A stretch of DNA of 6,538 bases from Alphaproteobacteria bacterium UBA1254 (GTDB lineage Bacteria; Pseudomonadota; Alphaproteobacteria; RF32; CAG-239): positions 1 to 6,538 of the forward strand of contig DBVW01000022.1 in the NCBI GenBank assembly GCA_002308495.1, read 5' to 3'. Position 1 is the first letter of the stretch, and every line of letters starts with the position of its first letter. The translations under genes were made by a program, and so were the position numbers. A model generated the notes under the pieces. It was given only the letters and a program-made list of their open reading frames with translations. It ran no database searches and was not told the origin of the DNA. Positions 1 to 6,014 of this stretch are shown in pieces.

Positions 1-123
1 GCTAAAGCCGGTATTCAATTAACACCGACTTTCGTTAAGATTGTCAGCTGGTATGATAACGAATGGGGTTATTCTAACAAAGTGTTAGACCTTATCGCTC
101 ATATGGGTAAAGTTAACGGCTAG
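1..123 (+). CDS. gap: Glyceraldehyde-3-phosphate dehydrogenase, C-terminal fragment (5' end outside window)
   Basis: This is the last 40 codons of type I GAPDH, ending in TAG at 121-123. GAPDH oxidises and phosphorylates glyceraldehyde 3-phosphate to 1,3-bisphosphoglycerate with NAD(P)+ in the cytoplasm. The visible peptide contains the hallmark WYDNEWGYSNKV near the C-terminus, which belongs to the catalytic domain of this family, preceded by a TPTFVKIVS strand. The usual C-terminal helix follows (LDLIAHMGKVNG). The gene is cut by the window edge, not broken. It lies 77 nt upstream of pgk on the same strand, the next enzyme in glycolysis, so the two are probably one operon. NAD versus NADP preference cannot be judged because the Rossmann domain is missing. 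Confidence 0.96.
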   Translation, partial: AKAGIQLTPTFVKIVSWYDNEWGYSNKVLDLIAHMGKVNG

Positions 124-146
124 TCTTTACAGATAATCAAAACAAA

Positions 147-177
147 AAATTTCCCCGTCCTGTCGGCGGGGAAATTT
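147..177 (+). terminator. gap-pgk intergenic hairpin (terminator- or processing-like, without a good U-tract)
   Basis: The 11-bp arms AAATTTCCCCG (147-157) and CGGGGAAATTT (167-177) are perfectly complementary. A further T-G wobble (158/166) and C-G pair (159/165) leave a 5-nt loop at 160-164. On the plus strand the hairpin is followed by ATAAAAG rather than a T-run, so it is not a textbook intrinsic terminator. On the minus strand a T-rich stretch would follow, but no minus-strand gene ends here. The hairpin ends only 23 nt before the pgk start codon, leaving no room for a separate promoter after it. A partial terminator (attenuator) or an mRNA stabiliser/processing site tuning gap versus pgk is therefore more likely than full termination. 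Confidence 0.5.
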
Positions 178-200
178 ATAAAAGAAAAAAGGAAAATATT

Positions 201-1409
201 ATGGCTTATAAAACAATTGAAGATTTAGGTGATTTGAACGGCAAAGTTGTTATGCTCAGGGCTGATTTGAATGTGCCGATGGATGAAAATTTTAAGGTAA
301 CAAATACGGCGCGAATCGACCGCACCGTGCCGACAATCAAGCTCTTGATGAAAAAGGGCGCGAAGGTTGTTGTGATTTCGCACTTCGGAAGGCCGGAAGG
401 CAAAGGCGATATGAAAAACTCACTCTCGCACATTGTTTCTGATTTGCAAAAAGCACTCGGCTCTAAGGTTACATTTGTTGAAGATTGTATCGGTGAAAAA
501 GTTGCCGATGCGGTTAAAAATATGAAAGCTGATGAAGTTTTGCTCTTAGAAAATCTGCGTTTTTATGATGAAGAAAAGAAAGGCAACGAGGATTTTGCAA
601 AAGAGCTTGTTAAGGTAGCTGACGCTTATGTTTCAGATGCATTTTCAACGGCTCACCGTGCACATGCCTCAATGGTCGCAGCGGCTAAACAATTGCCGTC
701 TGCCATGGGACTTTTAATGCAAGAAGAAGTTGATGCTTTAACAAAAGGTTTGAACAATCCGGAGCGTCCGTTGATGGCGATTGTCGGCGGATCAAAAGTT
801 TCAACAAAGCTTGATTTGCTTAATAATCTTGTTAAAAAAGTTGATAAGCTTGTTATTTCGGGCGGTATGGCGCATACTTTTTTAAAGGCTTTGGGTTATG
901 ATGCCGTCAGCGAATCGAACTCTTTGTTACAACCCGATATGGTCGATACGGCGCGTGAAATTTTAGCAACGGCTAAGGTTGCAGGCTGTGAAATTCTGTT
1001 GCCGGTTGATTTGGTTTGGGCAAAAGAGTTTGCTGCTAATTCGGAACACAAAACCGTTGATTTGAATAATATCGCGGCAGAAGGTCATTTGTTGGATGTC
1101 GGTGAAAAAACAATCGCTTTAATCAAAGAAAAAATGGCAGAATGCAAGACGGTTGTTTGGAACGGGCCTTTGGGCGCATTTGAGTTGAAACCTTTTGATA
1201 ATGCAACAAATGAGGTGGCTAAAGAGGCGGCTCGTTTGACCAAAGCAGGTAAGTTGACAACAGTTGCCGGCGGCGGTGATACGGTTTCGGCTTTGGAATG
1301 TGCCGGTGTGGCAAAAGACTTTACATACATTTCAACGGCCGGCGGTGCATTTTTGGAATGGATGGAAGGGAAAGAACTTCCGGGTGTCGCTGTGTTAAAA
1401 CGCGCATAA
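201..1409 (+). CDS. pgk: Phosphoglycerate kinase
   Basis: This cytoplasmic enzyme converts 1,3-bisphosphoglycerate and ADP to 3-phosphoglycerate and ATP (reversible), directly after GAPDH in glycolysis. At 402 aa it has the usual full length. The N-terminal substrate domain carries the PGK signature RADLNVP (residues 20-26) and basic substrate-binding residues R38, H61 and R64 in SHFGRP (60-65), R120 in ENLRF, and H152-R153 in AHRAH. The C-terminal nucleotide domain has GGSKVSTK (196-203), WNGPLGAFE (320-328), GGGDT (357-361) and the phosphate-binding STAGGA (378-383). The ATG at 201 is supported by an AAAAGG ribosome-binding site at 187-192 and by the conserved N-terminus. No residue expected to be essential is missing. 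The gene is probably co-transcribed with gap. Its base composition is visibly richer in G+C than the minus-strand genes that follow. Confidence 0.98.
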   Translation: MAYKTIEDLGDLNGKVVMLRADLNVPMDENFKVTNTARIDRTVPTIKLLMKKGAKVVVISHFGRPEGKGDMKNSLSHIVSDLQKALGSKVTFVEDCIGEKVADAVKNMKADEVLLLENLRFYDEEKKGNEDFAKELVKVADAYVSDAFSTAHRAHASMVAAAKQLPSAMGLLMQEEVDALTKGLNNPERPLMAIVGGSKVSTKLDLLNNLVKKVDKLVISGGMAHTFLKALGYDAVSESNSLLQPDMVDTAREILATAKVAGCEILLPVDLVWAKEFAANSEHKTVDLNNIAAEGHLLDVGEKTIALIKEKMAECKTVVWNGPLGAFELKPFDNATNEVAKEAARLTKAGKLTTVAGGGDTVSALECAGVAKDFTYISTAGGAFLEWMEGKELPGVAVLKRA

Positions 1410-1421
1410 CGGGTCACCTAG

Positions 1422-1496
1422 AGCAAAAATTTCGAATGCGGAAAAATTCATTTACTATTTTGTAAACTAAAATTTTTCCGCTTCTTATTTTTTGCT
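1422..1496 (+). terminator. Nested-stem terminator at the pgk / acyltransferase convergent junction
   Basis: The core arms GCGGAAAAATT (1438-1448) and AATTTTTCCGC (1471-1481) form a perfect 11-bp stem. Inside the loop, TTTAC (1451-1455) pairs with GTAAA (1462-1466). Outside it, AGCAAAAA (1422-1429) can pair with TTTTTGCT (1489-1496). On the plus strand the core stem is followed directly by TTCTTATTTTTT, a good intrinsic terminator tail for the gap-pgk operon. In the minus direction a T5 run (in AAATTTTTGC) occurs about 9 nt after the stem, so it may also stop the operon ending at 1556, less efficiently. The rest of the 146-nt intergenic stretch holds no other convincing element. Confidence 0.75.
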
Positions 1497-1555
1497 GTAT
1501 TCGACACTATTCTTCGCGTTTTAGCGAAAAACATCCCTATCAGCAAGATAGAATG

Positions 1556-2617
1556 TTATTTGTGGCGGATTAGATTGTTTATTTTGTGGCTTAATGTTGC
1601 AACGGCAAAATGAATAATTATTGCCAGTATCCACAGAAACCATATGTTGAGAGGCTGAAAGCAACCTTTTATGATCAAAAGGTGTAAGAGCATATAAATC
1701 GGAAAGTTCCATAAATAGATATCAAAAGATATATCCCCCAGCCATTTTACAAATTTTGTGTTGCATAACTTATTCAAACATTTTAAGTCATATAAACAAA
1801 TAATAAGTGGTGTAAAAAAGAAAAAAAGAGCAAAAAAAGTGGGTGAAAAATATAAAGAATTTTTTTGATAAACGGAAAAACATATCATCATCAAAAAGAT
1901 AATAAAAATTCTAAAAACTATTTTTTCATTTTTCTTAAATGATGAAATAATTTCAAACAAAGGCTTTATGGTAACACCTGTGAAAAAAGAAAGAAGTCCT
2001 CTTGCGATATCTATGTTCAAAAAAGGATAGTTCAGTTTAAAATATTGGATGCAGGCACCGATAAAAATGGCTAAAAAGAAAAAAGCCGAAGATTTGTATT
2101 TCGTGAATACAAAACCTAAAATATAGCAAACCATCAGAACGGAAATATACCAAACAGGACCATTTAAATATGGATTTGTGTTAATAATTTTTGTTAAAAG
2201 AAATGTATCGCAAAACATATTTTGAATTGTGTTTTTGCCCCAAAATTCAAAATTGTCTTGATATAATAACAGGTTGAAACCATATGCCGTCAAAGTTGTG
2301 AAAACAGCGAGCGGAAAAAGTCTTAAACTGCGCTTTTTAATAAATGCTTTGAAAGATAGGCCTTGTATGATTTTGGGCTGATAAACGAAAGAAAACAGTA
2401 TGCCGGAAAGGACAAAAAACATTTCGACAAAGCAATGACCCTCAATCGAAAGGAAGTAAAAAATACCGGTAAAAGGATTTTTTTCTGATAAGTATAATAG
2501 AAAATGGTCTTGAAAATGCAGAAAAAAAGCAATGATAATTGCACCGATAATTTTGAGTGCATTGAAATAAGTAAATTGGCTTGAGTTGTTTATACCTGTT
2601 TTAAAATTAATAAACAT
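1556..2617 (-). CDS. Acyltransferase-3 family integral membrane O-acyltransferase
   Basis: This 353-aa multi-pass membrane protein (roughly ten hydrophobic segments) belongs to the acyltransferase 3 / OafA-like family. That family transfers acetyl or other acyl groups to extracytoplasmic sugars of lipopolysaccharide, capsule, peptidoglycan or glycolipids. Visible family marks are a first membrane helix ending in FFLHFQDHF (31-39; H34 or H38 is the probable catalytic His), FFVLSG (67-72), the basic KRSLRLFP (95-102) with R96 and R99, the WYISVLMVCY segment (156-165), and LGDISFDIYLWNFPI (293-307). In the last motif Asn304 replaces the His often found there. No SGNH domain is attached. The ATG at 2617 is supported by AAGGA on the minus strand (2624-2628). 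It is the last gene of the minus-strand operon, 72 nt after the HAD gene, and looks the most A+T-rich. The substrate cannot be read from sequence. Confidence 0.85.
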   Translation of the reverse strand: MFINFKTGINNSSQFTYFNALKIIGAIIIAFFLHFQDHFLLYLSEKNPFTGIFYFLSIEGHCFVEMFFVLSGILFSFVYQPKIIQGLSFKAFIKKRSLRLFPLAVFTTLTAYGFNLLLYQDNFEFWGKNTIQNMFCDTFLLTKIINTNPYLNGPVWYISVLMVCYILGFVFTKYKSSAFFFLAIFIGACIQYFKLNYPFLNIDIARGLLSFFTGVTIKPLFEIISSFKKNEKIVFRIFIIFLMMICFSVYQKNSLYFSPTFFALFFFFTPLIICLYDLKCLNKLCNTKFVKWLGDISFDIYLWNFPIYMLLHLLIIKGCFQPLNIWFLWILAIIIHFAVATLSHKINNLIRHK

Positions 2618-2638
2618 ATTAAGTCCTTGCTTTTTGAT

Positions 2639-2657
2639 TATCAGATTTTATCTGATA
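2639..2657 (-). other. Small hairpin in the HAD-acyltransferase intergenic gap
   Basis: TATCAGA (2639-2645) and TCTGATA (2651-2657) are perfect 7-bp inverted arms around a 5-nt loop. In the transcribed (minus) direction the hairpin is followed by ATCAAAAAGC, not a T-run, so it does not resemble an intrinsic terminator. It ends about 10 nt before the acyltransferase AAGGA ribosome-binding site. It could be an mRNA stability or processing element, or an operator if the acyltransferase has its own promoter. It could also be chance in A+T-rich DNA. Confidence 0.35.
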
Positions 2658-2689
2658 GAAATTATTTTTAAGTTAAAATATGCAGATAT

Positions 2690-3310
2690 TTACAGGTGTT
2701 TAAGTCTTTTTATGATTTTGTGGCGCATTATCGGGTTTTGGGGCAAAATCAAATATTCGGCGCCGAAATTTGCGGCGGCAAGCCCGTCTTTGTCTTGTCT
2801 GTCGCCGATAATTAAAATATCTTCAGGCAATAAATTGAGCTTGTTTGCAATGTGCGTCAGACCTTGCGGATCGGGTTTGAGATAACGGATATTTGTGCCG
2901 TCATAAGAAAATTCAAAATCAGGTTTGAAATTTAAGGCTTTTAATTTTTCTTTTGTTTCATAGTCGGAATAAATGATAATGGGAATGTTTTTTTGATTTT
3001 CTCTTAAATAACAAATCAGATTTTTATCGGTAAAAATTTTAATCCATTTGAGCGGTTTTAAGAAAAGCCATTTTTGAACCAAAAATTGAATCGTTGTTAT
3101 GTCTGTGTTTTGCCGTTTGCAAAAAGTTTGAATGTTAAAATTTGTTTGGGTGTTATGTTGATGGCGATAGGTCAAAATTTGTTTCAGTTCTTTGAGGCGC
3201 CAAAAATGGATAAGATAATATATCAACAGTTCTAAGCCTGCACATATTTGAACAGGCTTTTGATAGTATAAGGTGCCGTCTAAATCAACAATGAGAGCTT
3301 TCTTTTTCAT
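2690..3310 (-). CDS. HAD-superfamily phosphatase, probably paired with the UbiA-type transferase
   Basis: This 206-aa soluble protein shows all four haloacid dehalogenase motifs. Motif I is DLDGT (9-13), with D9 as expected nucleophile and D11 as acid/base. Motif II is Ser115 in IIYSDY. Motif III is K145 in YLKPDP. Motif IV is GDRQDKD (169-175), with D170 and D175 for Mg2+. About 75 residues between motif I and the core resemble an alpha-helical cap. The likely activity is phosphomonoester hydrolysis. The chosen ATG (3310) begins 1 nt after the stop of the UbiA gene, which suggests translational coupling. A TTG at 3322 would add four residues (SFK region) and overlap that gene, but it has no better ribosome-binding site. 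HAD domains also occur fused to UbiA-type phosphoribosyltransferases in other bacteria, so dephosphorylation of a polyprenyl-phosphoryl-ribose 5-phosphate is a reasonable role. That role is inferred, not shown. Confidence 0.87.
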   Translation of the reverse strand: MKKKALIVDLDGTLYYQKPVQICAGLELLIYYLIHFWRLKELKQILTYRHQHNTQTNFNIQTFCKRQNTDITTIQFLVQKWLFLKPLKWIKIFTDKNLICYLRENQKNIPIIIYSDYETKEKLKALNFKPDFEFSYDGTNIRYLKPDPQGLTHIANKLNLLPEDILIIGDRQDKDGLAAANFGAEYLILPQNPIMRHKIIKRLKHL

Positions 3311-3311
3311 C

Positions 3312-4259
3312 TTAAAACTCAATTAATGTTCGGTTTAGAAAGATGTTTAAGAAGGGAAGCTTAACTGAGAGCAGTATGACAACAAGAATAAAGAGCAGTA
3401 CGAGGTAAAGCATTAAGCCCCTTTCATGAAACAGTTTTTCGGGTTTTTGAACGGCCGAATCCGGTTTATATGCCATATTCAAATAAAGCGCGAACAGACC
3501 GCAGATGAAAGGAATCGAAAGCAAAAGTTCGATTTTGTATTTAATTAAGAAAATGCCGCAAAAGAAGATTGAAAGCAGCGCATAAAAAAATGAGGAAATC
3601 AAAAGCGTTTTTTCACTATATAGTGCAAAAGATTTTCGATAAAGCGCTGCCGTTTTTTTGTCGCCGATCATGCGGTATTCGGCGAAGCGTTTGATGGCCA
3701 TTAAAAAGGCTCCGCCCATCCAATAACCCAATACGATACTCATCGGCGGCAGGGGTTTGCTCGTGATAAGGAACCAGCCGATTAATAATCGGATGGCGTT
3801 GTTTAAAGATTCTGATAAAACATCAATATAAGGAATGTCTTTTGAGCGAACGGGTTTGACGTTATAGATGATGCCCATAACGGCGAGCCATAATTCCATG
3901 CAAAAGACAGATTTTGAGATATACCAAGCGAGAATTAAGCCGATTAGCAAAAACAAAAAATATTCAAGTAAAATATACGGCGTTTTAAGCCCCGCCGTTA
4001 AAAGAGGGCGGTTCTTTTTGACAGGGTGGTATTTATCAAATTCGGCATCAAGCCATTCGTTGATGACATAGTTGGCAGAGGCAATAAGAGATGTTGAAAT
4101 TGTGCCGAGAATAATCGGGCGAATGTAAAATAAAAGACCTGATAAGCTGATGTTTCTTTCCATAAAAAGCGCAAAAACAATGCCCGGAAAAATGAAAGCC
4201 TGTTTAATCCAATGGTCAAAACGAGCGATTTTGATGTAGCCTTTAATTGTTTTGTTCAT
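3312..4259 (-). CDS. UbiA-superfamily membrane transferase, decaprenyl-phosphate phosphoribosyltransferase-like
   Basis: This 315-aa integral membrane protein has about eight or nine hydrophobic segments and both Asp-rich UbiA motifs. The first is NEWLDAEFDKYHPVKKNRP (67-85), an N-x3-D-x3-D pattern with N67, D71 and D75. The second is the SKDIPYIDVL region (139-148) with D141 and D146, followed by R157 and G161. The loop MAIKRFAEYR (187-196) and the late EKLFHERG (274-281) resemble the phosphoribosyltransferase branch (Rv3806c type) more than UbiA/MenA/COX10. That branch transfers phosphoribose from PRPP to polyprenyl phosphate. The start ATG at 4259 has GGAG on the minus strand (4267-4270). 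The start overlaps the end of the upstream GT-C gene by 17 nt, and the HAD gene follows after 1 nt. A quinone or heme prenyltransferase is the main alternative. No quinone or heme genes are nearby to support it. Confidence 0.85.
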   Translation of the reverse strand: MNKTIKGYIKIARFDHWIKQAFIFPGIVFALFMERNISLSGLLFYIRPIILGTISTSLIASANYVINEWLDAEFDKYHPVKKNRPLLTAGLKTPYILLEYFLFLLIGLILAWYISKSVFCMELWLAVMGIIYNVKPVRSKDIPYIDVLSESLNNAIRLLIGWFLITSKPLPPMSIVLGYWMGGAFLMAIKRFAEYRMIGDKKTAALYRKSFALYSEKTLLISSFFYALLSIFFCGIFLIKYKIELLLSIPFICGLFALYLNMAYKPDSAVQKPEKLFHERGLMLYLVLLFILVVILLSVKLPFLNIFLNRTLIEF

Positions 4260-5958
4260 CGAGTTTCTCCGAATTTGTAAAAATAGTGTTCATTAAAGAT
4301 TTAGAGGCACAAAGATTGATATCCCATTTAATTATATTTGTTTTGATTTTACGACATTCATAATCAAGTGGCATATCTCTTAAAAGAGCTTTTATAACAA
4401 GCGGCCATGTGTCACAACCAGGAAACTGTGCTTGTTCAGAAATAATTTTTCTATAATCGTCAATGGTAAAGTTGTGTATATAAGTTGTACTTGCATACAT
4501 ATAAATAACAGGGCCCTTGTGATTTTTTTCAATTTCATCGCGCATTTTTTTAAATTGATTACGATCAGAAAGATCGGAGCCCTTCAAAAATAAACAATGA
4601 TGTTGCGCATAACCTAAGATTTTAAAGCTTTTTTTATCGCCTTGGAAAAAAGGAACAAGTCCGGCTGTCGGTAAACCATATGTCTTTATAAGGGTGTTTT
4701 CAGGTAAAGTTATCGGTTCGACAAAGACCTTTTGCTCAATGGGTTCGGTTGTTTTATATATGCTGCCGAAATCAAGGTATAAGGCACCGGCCAGAATGGT
4801 AAAGAAAGTGCTGTAAAGAATAAAAAAGAAATCTTTTTTAGGAGTATAATGTATGATTAATAACATTGTAAATATGGCGCCGATGATTTCAATAGTAACG
4901 GCATAACGCATATAAGAAAACATAAAAAGCCAAATAAAAAAAGATAAAACTAAAAATACGAAAATTGTTTTCAGGGGTTTATTTTGATTTATTTCTTCTC
5001 TTAGTTTAGAAGAACAAATAAGATGTAACGAAAAAAGCATAAAAACGCAGTAATAAAGAGTCAGGCGAATATCTGTGTAATAATTTTCAGAAATTGCGTA
5101 AGATTTTGCATGCCATAGAAATGGGAATATAAGGAACTCTTTTATTGTTGGTAAGAATCGAGTGTCGCTATAATTGAAATCATCGAAATAAGGAGAATGA
5201 AAAATACCATTTAAAAACGGAAACATCGGATTACTGTACAAAACCCAATATTGATATATAAAATAACCGTTGATAATGAGATAACCCATAAAACCGCCGA
5301 GGGCAAAAAACAAAATACTTTTAACTGGTTTATTTAAATATTTATGGCAGATTATCAAAGTTAAACCCGAAGCGATGCAGTAAGGTATAATTGTTTGTTT
5401 CAGACCGAGACCGATGCCCATAATTAAGCCTGCGATTAAAAACTGTTTGAGCGTTTGTGTTTGCGGTATTTTTACCATTTTAAGCAGTAAGTAAAATCCC
5501 CACAAAATGAAAAAGGCGACCGGAATTTCATTTGCGGAAGAACCGAGTTGCGTGCCGACACCTTCACCGCTTAAAATAACAACACATAAAATGGCGAATA
5601 AGAACCAATTTGTGATTTTTTTCATGTCAATCAAGAGCGTTGTTATTTTGTAAACACAAAACAGCATCAGACCGCCCCAAATGCTTTGGAGAGCCCAAAT
5701 CAAAGTCGGGTAATTGTTAAACCATTGAATATAAAAGTAGAGAGGAAATTCAATAACAGGATTTAAAAAGGTATTAAATGAAGCAGGGACAATATCAAAA
5801 TTCAGCCGATTGTTAAAAAACGCCCACGCATTATAGTAATGATAATTTGTAAAATCCCAAGAAATTTCGTTCTTAAGAGATACGCCCATCCAAACGGAAA
5901 CGATTGTCAGGATAAAAAATATAAATATATTGAATAATGATTGTCGATTTAACTTCAT
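4243..5958 (-). CDS. Multi-pass membrane protein, probable GT-C-type glycosyltransferase
   Basis: This 571-aa protein has about ten to eleven hydrophobic segments over residues 8-395, then a hydrophilic tail of about 175 residues. The layout matches GT-C enzymes, which use polyprenyl-phosphate sugars on the periplasmic side. After the first membrane helix (about 8-28) comes a loop WDFTNYHYYNAWAF (34-47) with D35, in the place where GT-C enzymes carry their catalytic acid. Further marks are FLNPVIEFPLY (64-74), GLKQT (185-189), YSNPMFPFLNGIFHSPYF (241-258) and a late MRYAVTIEI (350-358). I recognise the general pattern from bacterial membrane glycosyltransferases but cannot name a characterised homologue. 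The tail has four cysteines (455, 515, 535, 550) and may be an extracytoplasmic domain. It is the first gene of the minus-strand operon. Only a weak AAAG precedes the ATG. Alternatives are a flippase or a polymerase-like membrane protein. Confidence 0.7.
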   Translation of the reverse strand: MKLNRQSLFNIFIFFILTIVSVWMGVSLKNEISWDFTNYHYYNAWAFFNNRLNFDIVPASFNTFLNPVIEFPLYFYIQWFNNYPTLIWALQSIWGGLMLFCVYKITTLLIDMKKITNWFLFAILCVVILSGEGVGTQLGSSANEIPVAFFILWGFYLLLKMVKIPQTQTLKQFLIAGLIMGIGLGLKQTIIPYCIASGLTLIICHKYLNKPVKSILFFALGGFMGYLIINGYFIYQYWVLYSNPMFPFLNGIFHSPYFDDFNYSDTRFLPTIKEFLIFPFLWHAKSYAISENYYTDIRLTLYYCVFMLFSLHLICSSKLREEINQNKPLKTIFVFLVLSFFIWLFMFSYMRYAVTIEIIGAIFTMLLIIHYTPKKDFFFILYSTFFTILAGALYLDFGSIYKTTEPIEQKVFVEPITLPENTLIKTYGLPTAGLVPFFQGDKKSFKILGYAQHHCLFLKGSDLSDRNQFKKMRDEIEKNHKGPVIYMYASTTYIHNFTIDDYRKIISEQAQFPGCDTWPLVIKALLRDMPLDYECRKIKTNIIKWDINLCASKSLMNTIFTNSEKLDEQNN

Positions 5959-6014
5959 TTTAAGATTACTTTGTAATAGTGTATTTATAACAGAAACAGT
6001 ATAAAATAATGCAT
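5959..6014. promoter_or_regulatory. Divergent promoter region between the envelope operon and the mlaC-like gene
   Basis: This 56-nt, very A+T-rich gap separates two divergent start codons, so it should hold the minus-strand operon promoter and probably the mlaC-like promoter. On the minus strand, TGTTATAAAT (5992 down to 5983) matches an extended -10 (TG-N-TATAAA) and would give a leader of roughly 20 nt. No good -35 is visible 17 nt upstream. On the plus strand, TATAAAAT (6000-6007) is too close to the ATG at 6015 for a normal leader. An inverted repeat ATTAC-ttt-GTAAT (5965-5977) lies in the operon leader and could be an operator or chance. Neither gene has a clear Shine-Dalgarno sequence here. 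Confidence 0.4.

Noticed and set aside
206..433. Minus-strand reading frame of 75 codons inside pgk
   Set aside because: It is antisense to an unmistakable, full-length pgk, has no recognisable motif and no ribosome-binding site of note.
1085..1417. Minus-strand reading frame of 110 codons over the end of pgk
   Set aside because: It mirrors the conserved PGK C-terminal domain and is explained by codon bias in pgk; the product has no recognisable features.
1513..1528. Small inverted repeat TTCGC/GCGAA near the acyltransferase 3' end as a terminator
   Set aside because: The stem is only 5 bp and no T-run follows on the minus strand; the hairpin at 1438-1481 is a better candidate.
2586..2885. 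Plus-strand reading frame of 99 codons across the acyltransferase start and the end of the HAD gene
   Set aside because: It covers the HAD motif III and IV coding region on the opposite strand and has no protein-family features; the minus-strand genes explain this DNA.
3308..3322. TTG at 3322 as the HAD start codon
   Set aside because: It would extend the protein by four non-conserved residues and overlap the UbiA gene; the ATG at 3310 sits directly before the DLDGT strand and 1 nt after the upstream stop.
3868..4219. Short reading frames on both strands within the UbiA-type gene
   Set aside because: They overlap the conserved first Asp-rich motif region of the UbiA protein in other frames and show no motifs of their own.
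6000..6007. TATAAAAT as a -10 box for the mlaC-like gene
   Set aside because: It lies about 8 nt before the ATG, leaving almost no leader, and has no matching -35 at normal spacing; in A+T-rich DNA such matches are common.
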